Origin: Ramlibacter rhizophilus
GTDB taxonomy: Bacteria > Pseudomonadota > Gammaproteobacteria > Burkholderiales > Burkholderiaceae_C
DNA: 64,000 bases
Reading direction: 5' to 3'
Assembly (NCBI RefSeq): GCF_004681965.1
Contig: NZ_SMLL01000005.1
Location: 310,001 to 374,000, forward strand
Shown here: positions 1 through 8,969 of the stretch, piece by piece
How the letters are laid out: each line of letters opens with the position of its first letter
Position numbering within the stretch: the stretch's first letter is position 1
The notes under the pieces: generated by a model
The model's database searches: none
What the model saw: the letters and a program-made list of their open reading frames with translations, nothing else
Told to the model about the DNA's origin: nothing
Program-made: the position numbers and the translations under genes

Positions 1-1
1 G

Positions 2-562
2 CTGTCGAACCTGATCCTGGCCGACCACACCGGCCGCGTCGTGGAAGGCGCCTACGCCATCAACCGGGCCGGCTTCGTGCTGCACGCCGCGGTGCATGAG
101 GCCCACCCGGACATCGTCGCCATGTGCCATGCCCACACGGTGTACGGCACCGCCTTCGCTGCGCTGGGCCGGCCGCTGGAGCCGATCTCGCAGGACGCCG
201 CGGCTTTCTTCGAAGACCACGTGGTGATCCTGAAGGAAGCCGGCCAGGTCGCCGTCGAGGAGAAGGCGGGCCTGTCGGTCGCGGATTACTTCAAGGGCGT
301 CAAGGCCGCGATCCACCAGAACCACGGTTTGCTCACCGCCAGCCGCCACAGCATCGAGGCCGCCGCCTTCTGGTTCATTGCCCTGGAGCGCTGCTGCCGC
401 CAGCAGTTGATGGTGGAGGCGACCGGCGCCAAGCCGATCCTGGTCTCGCCCGAGCGTTCGCGCTATAGCCGCGAGCACGTGGGCAGCGAATACATCGGCT
501 GGCTGCATTTTCAAGCGATCTACGACCACCTGACCAAGTCCCAGCCCGACATGTTTGAGTGA
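2..562 (+). CDS. class II aldolase/adducin family protein, 5' end missing
   Basis: The reading frame is open from the first bases of the window, so the N-terminus lies outside it and about 186 residues are visible. The visible part carries the class II aldolase metal-binding pattern: HAH in 'MCHAHTVYG' and a later histidine in 'HQNHGLLT', which normally hold a divalent metal for retro-aldol cleavage or decarboxylation of hydroxy- or oxo-acids. Family members are usually 220-280 residues, so roughly 70-90 are missing. The gene runs directly into a DctQMP TRAP transporter on the same strand. That suggests a dissimilatory enzyme for the acid the transporter imports; this is inference and the substrate cannot be read from the sequence. 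An OtnC-like tetronate-phosphate decarboxylase role is possible but unproven. Confidence 0.85.
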   Translation: MSNLILADHTGRVVEGAYAINRAGFVLHAAVHEAHPDIVAMCHAHTVYGTAFAALGRPLEPISQDAAAFFEDHVVILKEAGQVAVEEKAGLSVADYFKGVKAAIHQNHGLLTASRHSIEAAAFWFIALERCCRQQLMVEATGAKPILVSPERSRYSREHVGSEYIGWLHFQAIYDHLTKSQPDMFE

Positions 563-681
563 CACGCACGGGGGCCGCGCAAGCACGCGGCGCCATTCTT
601 TCCAGCAATCAATTCCCGTGGAATCGCGCCGCACACCGGCGGCGAGGGCTTGGACGCCGCTCCACGAGTCAGGAGACCTTC

Positions 682-1263
682 GTGACGAAAGCAGTCGAGG
701 CGTATTTCCGCCTGTTAAAGCTATTGATGGCGGTGTGCCTGGCAGGCATGGTCGTGCTCGTGTTCGGCAATGTTGTCCTGCGCTATGCGTTCAATTCCGG
801 GATTACGGTCTCCGAAGAAGTGGCCCGGCTGTTCTTCGTCTATCTCACCTTCCTCGGGGCGATCGTCGCGATGCGCGAGCACCTGCACCTAGGCGTGGAC
901 ACCGTGGTGCGCCGCTTGCCTCCCCTGGGCCGCCGGGCCTGCGCAGTGACCGGCAATGTCCTCATGCTGTTCGCTACCGGGCTGTTCCTGCAGGGGAGCT
1001 GGGCGCAGTCGGTGATCAATCTGGACGTGAAAATGCCAGTGACCGGCATTTCCATGGCAACGGTCTACGGGGTGGGCGTGATCTTCAGCGTGTCGGTGGG
1101 CCTGCTGATCCTGCATGACCTGTATCGCGCGCTCACCGGGAAAGTTGAAGTGCACGAACCTGTGGGCGAGGCCGGGCCGCTGGCCGGTGCCACAGGTGCG
1201 GTGCCCGGCGTGGCTAATGCCGCGAAGCACGCGCAAGGGCGTACCACCGCCGAAGCGGCGTAG
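682..1263 (+). CDS. dctQ: TRAP transporter small permease (DctQ type)
   Basis: This is the small membrane subunit of a tripartite ATP-independent periplasmic transporter, which couples ion flux to organic-acid uptake together with DctM and DctP. The 193-residue product has about four hydrophobic segments and the DctQ-type patterns 'FGNVVLRYAFNSG', 'SEEVARLFFVYLTFLGA' and a 'REHLHLGVD' stretch. I chose the GTG at 682 because AGGAGA lies 6 bases upstream and the hydrophobic core starts soon after. An in-frame extension back to 559 would add an Arg-rich, non-family N-terminus. The C-terminal 40 residues are an Ala/Gly-rich tail beyond the normal domain. The gene is followed after 9 bases by dctM. 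Confidence 0.9.
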   Translation: MTKAVEAYFRLLKLLMAVCLAGMVVLVFGNVVLRYAFNSGITVSEEVARLFFVYLTFLGAIVAMREHLHLGVDTVVRRLPPLGRRACAVTGNVLMLFATGLFLQGSWAQSVINLDVKMPVTGISMATVYGVGVIFSVSVGLLILHDLYRALTGKVEVHEPVGEAGPLAGATGAVPGVANAAKHAQGRTTAEAA

Positions 1264-1272
1264 GAGCGCGCC

Positions 1273-2553
1273 ATGACCCTGACCATCTTCCTCGGATCCC
1301 TGCTCGGCACCATGGCGCTGGGCGTTCCGATCGCCTTCGCCCTCATTCTGTGCGGCATCGCGCTCATGCTCCACATGGACATGTTCGATGCGCAGATCGT
1401 CGCACAGACCCTGATCAACGGCGCCGACAGCTTCCCGCTGATGGCCGTTCCCTTCTTCCTGCTGGCAGGCGAGCTCATGAACGCGGGCGGCCTGTCCCGC
1501 CGGATTGTGAACGTGGCGATCGGCCTGGTAGGCCATGTCAAGGGTGGCTTGGGCTTCGTGGCCATCCTGGCCGGCTGCGTGCTGGCGGCGCTGTCCGGGT
1601 CGGCGGTGGCCGATGCTGCCGCACTGTCCGCCCTCCTGGTGCCGATGATGACGCGCATGGGGCACGACCGCAGCCGCTCGGCCGGCCTGGTGGCCGCCGC
1701 CGGCTGCATCGCCCCGGTGATCCCGCCCTCGATCGGCTTCATCATCTTCGGCGTGGCCGGCGGCTTGTCGATCACCAAGCTGTTCCTGGCGGGCATCGTC
1801 CCGGGCCTGCTGATGGCAGCTTCGCTGGCCGTCGCCTGGTGGCTGGTGGTGCGCAAGGAAGATATCGCCACGGCACCGCGCCAGACCGGCAGGGAACGCA
1901 TGCAGGCCCTGGCCCAGGGATTCTGGGCCCTGCTGCTGCCTGTGCTGATCATCGCCGGCCTGAAGTTCGGTGTCTTTACGCCGACTGAAGCGGCCGTGGT
2001 CGCGGTGGTGTATTCGCTGTTCGTGGCGATGGTCATCTACCGCGAGCTGCAGCTGCGCGACCTGTACGGCATCCTGGTCGCCACGGCCAAGACCTCGGCC
2101 GTCGTGATGCTGCTGATCGCGGCCGCCATGGTGTCGGCGTGGATGATCACTGTGGCCGACCTGCCCAGCCTCGTGGTCGACCTTCTGGAGCCGTGGATGG
2201 ACAACAAGGTCCTGCTGCTGATGATGATCATGGCACTGGTGATCCTGGTGGGCACCGCAATGGACATGACGCCCACCATCCTGATCCTCACACCGGTCCT
2301 GCTGCCGGTAGTCAAGGCTGCCGGCATCGACCCGATCTACTTCGGCGTGCTCTTCATCATGAACTGCGCCATCGGCCTCATCACGCCCCCGGTGGGCACG
2401 GTGCTCAACGTCGTGGCCGGCGTCGCGAAACTGCGCATGGGCGAGGTGGTCAGGGGCGTCTGGCCCTTCCTCGTCGCCGAGTTCGTCGTCCTGTTCCTGC
2501 TGGTGCTGTTCCCGCAGCTCGTCACCGTCCCCGCCCAGTGGTTTGCCCGCTGA
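1273..2553 (+). CDS. dctM: TRAP transporter large permease (DctM type)
   Basis: This is the large permease subunit, 426 residues with about 12 hydrophobic segments, the usual length for DctM. Typical patterns are 'FPLMAVPFFLLAGELMNAGG', 'GCVLAALSGSAVADAAALSA' and 'CIAPVIPPSIGFIIFG' in the first half, and 'NCAIGLITPPVGTVLNVV' near the end. It forms the substrate channel with DctQ and receives ligand from the DctP protein encoded 49 bases downstream. The gene order Q-M-P after an aldolase gene suggests one dissimilation operon. The transported acid is unknown. Confidence 0.95.
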   Translation: MTLTIFLGSLLGTMALGVPIAFALILCGIALMLHMDMFDAQIVAQTLINGADSFPLMAVPFFLLAGELMNAGGLSRRIVNVAIGLVGHVKGGLGFVAILAGCVLAALSGSAVADAAALSALLVPMMTRMGHDRSRSAGLVAAAGCIAPVIPPSIGFIIFGVAGGLSITKLFLAGIVPGLLMAASLAVAWWLVVRKEDIATAPRQTGRERMQALAQGFWALLLPVLIIAGLKFGVFTPTEAAVVAVVYSLFVAMVIYRELQLRDLYGILVATAKTSAVVMLLIAAAMVSAWMITVADLPSLVVDLLEPWMDNKVLLLMMIMALVILVGTAMDMTPTILILTPVLLPVVKAAGIDPIYFGVLFIMNCAIGLITPPVGTVLNVVAGVAKLRMGEVVRGVWPFLVAEFVVLFLLVLFPQLVTVPAQWFAR

Positions 2554-2602
2554 CGGATTCGAATTTTCCCCTGACCTTCAACCAAACTATTGGAGACCTT
2601 CC

Positions 2603-3619
2603 GTGATTCGCCCCATCAGAAACCTGTTCCTCGCGCTGGCCGCCCCGCTGCTGCTGGCCGCAACCGCGAGCCACGCGGCGGACATCCAGCCGCGCACCAT
2701 CAAGTTCTCGTACGTCCAGCCCAAGGAAAGCCACATGGGGTACGGCGTGGAGAAGTTCGCCGAGCTGGTGGCCAAGAAAAGCGGCAACAAGATCAAGGTC
2801 CGCGGGTATCCCAACGGCACCCTGGGCGGTGACCTGCAGACCGTTTCGGCCCTGCAGGGAGGCACCATCGAAATGACCACCATGCCCCCAGGGCTGCTGG
2901 TTGGACTGTCCAAGGAATACGGCGCCTTCGACCTGCCCTTCCTATTCAACAGCTTCCAGGAAGCCGACGCGGTGCTGGACGGCCCGGTGGGCAAGCGCTT
3001 CCTCGACCAGGCCCCTAAGGGACTGGTGGGCTTGGCCTACTGGGACCATGGCTTTCGCAACATCTCCAACAGCAAGCGGCCGATCGCCAAGGCGGAAGAC
3101 CTCGGCGGACTCAAGCTGCGCGCGCTGCAGGCGCCGCTGATGATCGAGACCTTCAACGCGCTCGGATCCAACGCGGTACCGCTCGCGTTCACGGAACTCT
3201 TCACCGCCATGGAGACCCGGGCAGTGGACGGCCAGGACAACCCGATCGTGGCATTCGAGACCAACAAGTTCGACGAGGTGCAGAAGCACCTCTCCACCAC
3301 CCGCCACGTCTATAACCCGCTGATGGTCATGATCAGCCGCAAGGCCTGGGACTCCTACTCGGCCGCCGAACGCGAGATCCTGCTGGCCGCCGCTCGCGAG
3401 GCCAGCATCGAGCAGCGCCGCGTGTCGCGGGAAATGGAGCAAAGCGCCATCGCCAAGGTTCGCCAGAAGGGCGTGACCATCACCGAAGTATCGGACGCCG
3501 AGCGCGCCCGCATGCGCGAGAAGGTCAAGCCCGTCACCGACAAGTTCACCCGCGAAATCGGCGAGGACGTGGTCAAGGCCTTTCACGTCGAAATCAGCAA
3601 GGTTCGCGGCGGCAAGTAA
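2603..3619 (+). CDS. dctP: TRAP transporter substrate-binding protein (DctP type)
   Basis: This is the periplasmic ligand receptor of the TRAP system, 338 residues with a Sec signal peptide of about 25 residues ('FLALAAPLLLAATASHA'). The mature part matches the DctP fold: 'GVEKFAELVAKKSGNKI' near the start, 'LGGDLQTVSALQGGTIEMTT', 'GLKLRALQAPLMIETFNALG' and 'ALEMETRAVDGQDNPI'-like spacing. The arginine in 'LKLRAL' is the family's usual carboxylate-binding residue. The GTG start at 2603 is preceded by TGGAGA, and the signal peptide begins right there, so the longer in-frame extension is rejected. It is the last gene before a rho-independent terminator. Confidence 0.92.
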   Translation: MIRPIRNLFLALAAPLLLAATASHAADIQPRTIKFSYVQPKESHMGYGVEKFAELVAKKSGNKIKVRGYPNGTLGGDLQTVSALQGGTIEMTTMPPGLLVGLSKEYGAFDLPFLFNSFQEADAVLDGPVGKRFLDQAPKGLVGLAYWDHGFRNISNSKRPIAKAEDLGGLKLRALQAPLMIETFNALGSNAVPLAFTELFTAMETRAVDGQDNPIVAFETNKFDEVQKHLSTTRHVYNPLMVMISRKAWDSYSAAEREILLAAAREASIEQRRVSREMEQSAIAKVRQKGVTITEVSDAERARMREKVKPVTDKFTREIGEDVVKAFHVEISKVRGGK

Positions 3620-3687
3620 GCTCCGGCGGCCCGCGCCTCAGGCTGCACCCTTTCGCGCGGGCAATGCGATCCGAGCAGGCGCTTAGG

Positions 3688-3721
3688 CCCGGCGCGACTT
3701 CAAAGTCGCGTCGGGTTTTTT
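3688..3721 (+). terminator. rho-independent terminator after the TRAP operon
   Basis: A 12-bp stem (positions 3688-3699 paired with 3704-3715, one G-U pair) with a 4-base loop is followed by six T residues. It lies 68 bases after the dctP stop codon and closes the aldolase-dctQMP operon. Confidence 0.9.
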
Positions 3722-3779
3722 CGTTGGAGGCGGCCGCGGTACTGAGGCGGTCCGGGACTCAGCCCACGGACTCTTTAAT

Positions 3780-3803
3780 GGGTCAGCGGGTCAGCGGGTC
3801 AGC
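3780..3803. repeat. three tandem copies of an 8-bp unit
   Basis: The unit gggtcagc occurs three times in a row in the intergenic region between dctP and the convergent oxidoreductase gene. No function is visible; it could vary in copy number by slippage. Confidence 0.8.
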
Positions 3804-4042
3804 GAACGATTTCGGTGACGAGCGCCTCTAGACAGGGGCACGCGGGCAACAAATCCGAGTTCGGAACACCGAACGGCTGGCGTTCGACCACGACCGGGTG
3901 GTTTGCTACTCATATCGGCGCCCGCTTCGCTCAACCCGGTGCCTGCGGCCTGCGCGCCACTATGGCCCCCGCCCGCCATCGACGCGCCGAGCGTCCGCCG
4001 CCGGCAGTCCAGCGCTCGGCGAGTTGCTTGCCCGAGCCGGGC

Positions 4043-5401
4043 TCAAGCGGCCTGCGTCGTCCAGTCCGGGCCGAGCGCCTCGAGCTCGCGGCGGATCGCG
4101 TACGCCCGGGTGGTGCTGTCCACGGCCACGTCGTCCCAGGTGAGCGAGCACCCTTTCTTGACGGGGCGCACGAGCTTCACGTCGTGGGCCAGGCCCAGCG
4201 GCAGCCCGCCGTCGCGCAGGGACGCCGTGGCTGGCGTGAGCTTGCCCCACACGGTGTAGCCGCCCTCCCCGTCCAGCAGTTCGCCGGGCTGGAGGTCGCG
4301 CTTGGCCGTGGCCACCACGTCCGCGTTCCAGCAGGTGGCCACGCCGGTGGGCTCGCCGCGCAGTGCGACCGAGGCGACCGACTGGCCCACCTCCAATCCG
4401 ATCAGGTGCCAGCGCTTGTAGAGCGTGAAATAGCGGCCGGATGGATCGGTGTGCGCGTTGTACTCCTCGAAGCAGTTCCGGATGTACTCGGTCTCCCCTT
4501 CCACGGTGACCCAGACGCCCATGCGGATGTCGTAGTCGATCGGTCGGCCCTGCGCATCCAGGGAGGAGATCACCTCCACCATGCCCTTCCTCTCGAGCAC
4601 GCCCCCTTCGCTGCGCGGACGCGTGAGCGACGGGATGTCCGCGATCGAGCCCGAGGGATAGGCCAGGCCGCCGCTGGGCACCGCCAGGCCGGTCGCATTC
4701 GCGACCGCCGTGCTCTCGATGGAGGGCTTGGAGCCGTCCAGGAAGCTGTTGAACATCTTCGGGTTCAGGCCGCCGCGCTGCGCCTGCTCGGGCGTGAGGC
4801 CGTAGTAGCCCCAGACCGTCTCGGGCGTCGATTCGCAGAAGTGCGGCAGCCACTTGTGTCCGCGCCCGGCGGCCACCACCGGAAAGCCGCAGGTGCGGGC
4901 CCAGTCCACGAGGTCGCAGATCAGCGCGGGCTGGTCGCCGAAGGCCAGCGAATACACCACCCCGGCCAGGGTTGCCTTGCGCGCGAGCAGCGGGCCGCAG
5001 AAGGCGTCCGCCTCGACGGTCACGTTGACCACGTGCTTGTGGTGCTCGAAGGCGCGCAGGCAATGATCGACCGCCGCGATCGGATGGCCGGTGCACTCCA
5101 CCACCACGTCGATGTCCGGGTGGCTCACCAGCGCCTCCCAGTCCTCGCCGACGTGGGTGGCGCCGGTGCGCAGCGCCTCGTCGATCGACGCGGCGTCGGT
5201 GCGCTGGGCCTCCCATCCGACCCGTGCCAGGTTGCGGCGCGCCGCGTCCGGCGACAGGTCGGCGATGGCCACCAGGTGCACCCCCGGCGTGCGCGGCACC
5301 TGCGCGAGATACATGGAGCCGAACTTGCCGGCACCGATGAGCCCGACGCGGATCGGCCGCTTCCGGGTGGCGCGCTGGACGAGCTGAGCATGGAGTGACA
5401 T
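4043..5401 (-). CDS. NAD(P)-dependent oxidoreductase with C-terminal SAF-like domain
   Basis: The 452-residue product starts with a Rossmann fold ('RVGLIGAGKFGSMYLAQ') followed by 'LVAIADLSPDAAR' and 'VVVECTGHPIAAVDH', as in homoserine dehydrogenase and Gfo/Idh-type enzymes. The last ~90 residues ('AKRDLQPGELLDGEGGYTVWG' to 'VDSTTRAYAIRRELE') look like an SAF domain, a module also found in sialic-acid synthase C-termini and FlgA. I chose the ATG at 5401 because the family core begins soon after it and AAAGG lies upstream; an extension to 5455 is Arg-rich and lacks support. The gene converges on the TRAP operon and could serve the same substrate. I do not know the substrate; sugar acids or polyols are plausible. 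Confidence 0.85.
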   Translation of the reverse strand: MSLHAQLVQRATRKRPIRVGLIGAGKFGSMYLAQVPRTPGVHLVAIADLSPDAARRNLARVGWEAQRTDAASIDEALRTGATHVGEDWEALVSHPDIDVVVECTGHPIAAVDHCLRAFEHHKHVVNVTVEADAFCGPLLARKATLAGVVYSLAFGDQPALICDLVDWARTCGFPVVAAGRGHKWLPHFCESTPETVWGYYGLTPEQAQRGGLNPKMFNSFLDGSKPSIESTAVANATGLAVPSGGLAYPSGSIADIPSLTRPRSEGGVLERKGMVEVISSLDAQGRPIDYDIRMGVWVTVEGETEYIRNCFEEYNAHTDPSGRYFTLYKRWHLIGLEVGQSVASVALRGEPTGVATCWNADVVATAKRDLQPGELLDGEGGYTVWGKLTPATASLRDGGLPLGLAHDVKLVRPVKKGCSLTWDDVAVDSTTRAYAIRRELEALGPDWTTQAA

Positions 5402-5726
5402 GGGGGGATGCCTTTCTATGCGGGGGGCGGCCATGGAACGGGCAGCGGCTCCCATTCAGCGCATGGGACCAGAGCCGGGCTGGCACTTCTCAGTGTGGCG
5501 CCCCCCTTGAGATCAGCCTGGTGACGGTCTCAAGTCCAATCGGACCAGGATGCTCTTGCGGCGCAGCTCTCCGCCGCCACCCCCAGCATCCCTGTCAAAG
5601 CCTCCCGCGCACGCGATCGGCGCGAACCGCGAAATGCGCATGCATGCAATCGCGCGAAACCCATCGATCGCCGCGTAACCGCCCGGTTTTCAGCAGCCAT
5701 CACCATTGACCATCAACCGGTCCGCG
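5402..5726. other. intergenic region without a recognisable gene
   Basis: This stretch separates the oxidoreductase start from the end of a small membrane-protein gene on the same strand. It must hold the oxidoreductase promoter, but I see no convincing -35/-10 pair, hairpin or coding frame with family resemblance. A GC-rich part around 5605-5680 has short self-complementary words built on gcgcg and tgcatgca without forming a clear terminator. Confidence 0.5.
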
Positions 5727-5969
5727 CTAGTGGCGCTTGAAAGCTTCTTCCCGGCGATCCAGTTCGTTTTCCTGCGTCAAGAGGCGCTCGTGCATGAGCT
5801 TGAGATGCTGAAAGACGAGGAATAGCAGAGTGGCAAGCGCCATGCTCGCCGCCAATGTCAGCAGGGCGATGGCGCCACTACGGACGGATATCGCATTGAC
5901 TACCGCAATAATTATTGCGGCAGTCGCTGCGAGAGACCCAAAAACAAGTTTCTTGGTAAGTAGGACCAT
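5727..5969 (-). CDS. small two-helix membrane protein, hypothetical
   Basis: The 80-residue frame encodes two hydrophobic segments (about residues 8-28 and 33-54) followed by a charged, helix-prone tail ('LLTQENELDRREEAFKRH') that may form a short coiled coil in the cytoplasm. No family is recognised. Codon use is less GC-biased at third positions than in neighbours such as dctM, which could mean foreign origin. No strong Shine-Dalgarno is seen before the ATG, so expression is uncertain. It may be monocistronic. Confidence 0.5.
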   Translation of the reverse strand: MVLLTKKLVFGSLAATAAIIIAVVNAISVRSGAIALLTLAASMALATLLFLVFQHLKLMHERLLTQENELDRREEAFKRH

Positions 5970-6254
5970 TCACAGGGATCTTGGCGCTATCGGGCCCCAT
6001 GCACGTCGGTGCGAGTGCGCAAACCACCATCCGCAATCCCCTACTCATGTAGTCGCGAGGAGTCGAGCGCGACCGGCAGCCCGAACACTCTGCCACGGAA
6101 GATTTCCGCCAATTCGCCTGTTATTTGTGGTTCCTGCCGATTACCCGATTTCCGAGTGAATTCCCGCATAACCTGTGTCCTTGGCGGCGCATTCCCGGGT
6201 CTCCGTCTCAAACTATTACCGTAAAGAAGGCGGCGCGCACTCCCGCACAATTCG

Positions 6255-6575
6255 ATGTACTTGCCGCTTTTAAGCGCGCTCCCTCGGCTGGTGCAAGCAA
6301 GACTGAACCAGCGTATGAAACTCAATCCTTGTCTCGTGAGGCTGATGCGTTCGGCACTACCCGTCGCGGTCGGCCTACTGATCGTCCTGCCGTTCCTGCT
6401 TGCGCTGTATGTGATGTCGAAAACCGGCTGGACGCCTGTTCTTGCGATGGTCGTGATCGCGGCCGTGCTACTAATGGGGATTGAGCAGTACGGCCGCTTG
6501 ATGGAAGACCTCAGGGCCATCGAGCCGAAGTCTCAGAAGCAGCTACGGTCGGAACGGAATGATGGTGAAGTTTGA
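6255..6575 (+). CDS. small membrane protein, hypothetical
   Basis: The 106-residue frame carries two adjacent hydrophobic segments ('LPVAVGLLIVLPFLLALYVM' and 'VLAMVVIAAVLLMG'), then a charged C-terminal tail. An internal ATG at 6315 would give an 86-residue version beginning 'MKLNPCLVRLMRS', which looks more natural for a membrane protein; neither start has a clear Shine-Dalgarno. It resembles the neighbouring 80-residue membrane protein in layout (two helices plus charged tail) but not in sequence. Function unknown. It sits about 100 bases before two glycosyltransferase genes on the same strand. Confidence 0.45.
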   Translation: MYLPLLSALPRLVQARLNQRMKLNPCLVRLMRSALPVAVGLLIVLPFLLALYVMSKTGWTPVLAMVVIAAVLLMGIEQYGRLMEDLRAIEPKSQKQLRSERNDGEV

Positions 6576-6682
6576 TACCGACGTCCGCGCTGCCAGTGCA
6601 GCTGCCGTGTCCGTCTGCCCGGTTCGCCCGCACCTCACTTCCAGAGCCCAGGCAAAGCCGCCGAATCCCCATTGCAAGCACG

Positions 6683-7654
6683 ATGACACACGACACCACC
6701 GCACCGCTCGTTCCTGGCTTCACGGTCGTCATGCCGCTCTACAACAAGGGCCGCTATGTTCAGGAGGCTGTTCGCTCCGTTCTCAGGCAGGCCACGCCGG
6801 TGAGCGAGGTCATCGTCGTCGACGATGGCTCAGCGGATGATGGGCCGTCGCAAGTCGAGTCGCTGCGCGACCCTCGCGTCCGACTGGTGCGGCAGCTCAA
6901 CGCCGGCGTGGCGAAGGCGCGCAATCGTGGCATTGACCTTGCGAGCTCGGAGTGGGTCGCCTTCCTCGACGCAGATGACCTGCAGCACCCACGCCTCTTT
7001 TCAGAGCTGCAGCGCGCACATGAGGCCCACCCCGACGCGCAGGTACTCACGGCCGGATTCCTGCAGGTGCCTGAAGCATTCGTCGCGGATCGCGTGGACT
7101 GGCCGCTGGACCAACGGCCGCCAATCGAACGAATCGATAACTTGCGACGCCGTTGGATGCGATCGCGCCTTTTCTGCATCGGCACTGTCGCCGTTCAGAC
7201 GCGGCTTCTGCGGCAGATGCAGCCTTGCTTCTTCCCAGGTGAATCGCATGGCGAGGACCTGGACCTCTGGTTCAGGTTGTCGGACCGCACGCCGATTGCG
7301 CACGTGCATGCGCCCTTGGCAGCGTACCGGCGAAATGCGAGCGCGTCGCTGTCGGCGCGGCGAAGCGGGGTGATGGTTCCAGGCTTCATCGCTCGCATGC
7401 GGGAGAGTGCACTGGCAGGACGTGTACCTGCACGCTACACCACGTCTGCGTTGTGGTTCGTTGCGCAACAGGAAATCGGTATTGCGCGCGAGTACCTCGC
7501 GGCGGGCGACAGGCGTGCGGCCCTTCACCTGTTGGGGCGATCAGCACACCACGGGTTCGGATTGAGGTGGCTGCGCACCGTTGCGATGCTCTGCGTGCCT
7601 GTGCGCGACCCCACGATTCCGTTTGCCGCTCCTGACAAGCTTCCCGGTGACTGA
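6683..7654 (+). CDS. family 2 glycosyltransferase (GT-A fold)
   Basis: The 323-residue product begins with the GT2 signature: 'FTVVMPLYNKGRYVQEAV', then 'EVIVVDDGSADDGP', and the metal-binding DxD equivalent in 'WVAFLDADDLQHP'. A later 'GEDLDLWFRLSD' is the usual acceptor-side ED motif. It transfers a sugar from a nucleotide-sugar donor, probably to a glycan or glycolipid at the inner membrane face. I chose the ATG at 6683 because the GT2 domain starts about 12 residues later; a TTG extension to 6572 adds an unrelated leader. The gene ends 3 bases before the next glycosyltransferase gene, so the two are probably co-transcribed. Donor and acceptor are unknown. Confidence 0.85.
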   Translation: MTHDTTAPLVPGFTVVMPLYNKGRYVQEAVRSVLRQATPVSEVIVVDDGSADDGPSQVESLRDPRVRLVRQLNAGVAKARNRGIDLASSEWVAFLDADDLQHPRLFSELQRAHEAHPDAQVLTAGFLQVPEAFVADRVDWPLDQRPPIERIDNLRRRWMRSRLFCIGTVAVQTRLLRQMQPCFFPGESHGEDLDLWFRLSDRTPIAHVHAPLAAYRRNASASLSARRSGVMVPGFIARMRESALAGRVPARYTTSALWFVAQQEIGIAREYLAAGDRRAALHLLGRSAHHGFGLRWLRTVAMLCVPVRDPTIPFAAPDKLPGD

Positions 7655-7657
7655 TCC

Positions 7658-8752
7658 ATGATTGCCAACGAAGGGGCGTCCCCCTCAGCCGAGCCCACCG
7701 TGTCGCCGCTACCGCTGCGAGGAGCGGGCGCCACCAAACCCATTCTCGCCACCATGCCCGGAGGCGATGCCACGTGGAACAGGTACGTCGAAGACTACCT
7801 CCCGCGCAATGGCGGCACGCCCAGCGACTACCGCGCACTGCTGAAACTCTCAAAAGGGCGTGAGCTGCTGCTGCTGAACGGATCGGTGGGGCGGCGGCAG
7901 CGTTACCGGGACCTCATCTTCGCGATTCTTCTGAAGCTGACCGGCAACCGCACGCCGGTCCTGATCCAGGACGCCACATGGGAACCCGACAGCCAGTCAC
8001 TCGGCCGAAGCCTTCCGTTTCTGAAGCCACTCCTTCCCGCCCTCGCCCGACTGGCTATCCGCGCGATGGACGCGCCGCATGTGCACTACGCGGTGCTGAG
8101 CAGCAAGGAGTTGGAGACGTTTCCGCGCTCATGGGGCGTCGACGCACATCGCGTGGTCTTCCAGCCATTCCCCAACACCCTGCATGCGTCCCGCGGAATG
8201 GCCACTCGGCACGAGGACTACCTGTTCACCGGCGGGAACTCCGTCCGTGACTACCTCCTGCTCGAGGCGGCGCTCAAGGGCACGTCCATCGAGGTGCGTG
8301 CAGCCACGAGCTGGGAGCCGACCCTCGGCTTGCCCCACCTGCGCGCCCACCCCACTTCGCACGAGGAGTTCATGTCCTTGATGGCCAACTCGCGTGCAGT
8401 TGTCATCCCTTTACGCAGAACGGTTCGAAGTGCCGGTCAGCAGACCTATCTGAACGCGATGGGGCTTGGCAAGGCTGTGATCGTGACTGACGCGCCTGGC
8501 GTTTCCGATTACATCGTCAACGGGGTAACCGGCGTCATTGTGGCGCCGGAGCCCCAGTCCCTGAGGGCTGCCTTGCTGCACGTGGTTGACCCCGCGAATG
8601 CCAGCTATTACGCCCAGATGGGCGAGCGCGCCCGCACGGATGTTTTCAGGCGATTCAACGAGGAGACATTCCGGCACGGGCTATTGCGGCATGCCGCTGC
8701 AATCACCGGCAAGCCACTGCACCCCGACAAGCTGGAGGAAAGTGCCGGTTGA
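7658..8752 (+). CDS. group 1 (GT4-like) glycosyltransferase
   Basis: The 364-residue product has a weakly conserved N-terminal half and a C-terminal half typical of GT-B enzymes. In that half, 'YLFTGGNSVRDYLLLEAA' opens the second Rossmann domain and 'AVVIPLRRTVRSAGQQTYLNAMGLGKAVIVTD' with 'GVSDYIVNGVTGVIV' corresponds to the donor-binding E-x7-E region, with Q/Y in place of the first Glu. It probably adds a sugar in the same glycan pathway as the GT2 gene that ends 3 bases earlier. An N-terminal low-complexity stretch of about 30 residues may not be part of the fold. Donor and acceptor cannot be told. Confidence 0.75.
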   Translation: MIANEGASPSAEPTVSPLPLRGAGATKPILATMPGGDATWNRYVEDYLPRNGGTPSDYRALLKLSKGRELLLLNGSVGRRQRYRDLIFAILLKLTGNRTPVLIQDATWEPDSQSLGRSLPFLKPLLPALARLAIRAMDAPHVHYAVLSSKELETFPRSWGVDAHRVVFQPFPNTLHASRGMATRHEDYLFTGGNSVRDYLLLEAALKGTSIEVRAATSWEPTLGLPHLRAHPTSHEEFMSLMANSRAVVIPLRRTVRSAGQQTYLNAMGLGKAVIVTDAPGVSDYIVNGVTGVIVAPEPQSLRAALLHVVDPANASYYAQMGERARTDVFRRFNEETFRHGLLRHAAAITGKPLHPDKLEESAG

Positions 8753-8969
8753 CCGGGATGGTGCCCGCGTTGAACTGGGCCTTGGGGCAACTGGAGTTGG
8801 TGGCTGCGTTCCACAGCATGACGCCGAAATGGCCGCGCCGCAGGAGTGGGATGCGCTGATCCAGCACACGGCTACTCGCTTGATGCCCGCGCGTTTCAAC
8901 ACATCACCCCAGTGGTCGATGTCCGTCGACATCACACGGCCCTGGTGTCCGAGTCGATGAGCGCGTGTG

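Noticed and set aside
889..2036. Long open frames antisense to the TRAP genes
   Set aside because: They are shadows that arise in high-GC coding DNA; the plus strand carries clear DctQ and DctM motifs.
8681..8960. Protein-like reading on the minus strand between the GT4 gene and the terminator, including 'FGVMLWNAATNSSCPKAQF'
   Set aside because: The piece is only ~50 residues, needs at least one frameshift to extend, and resembles nothing I recognise. I leave it as possible decayed DNA, not a gene.
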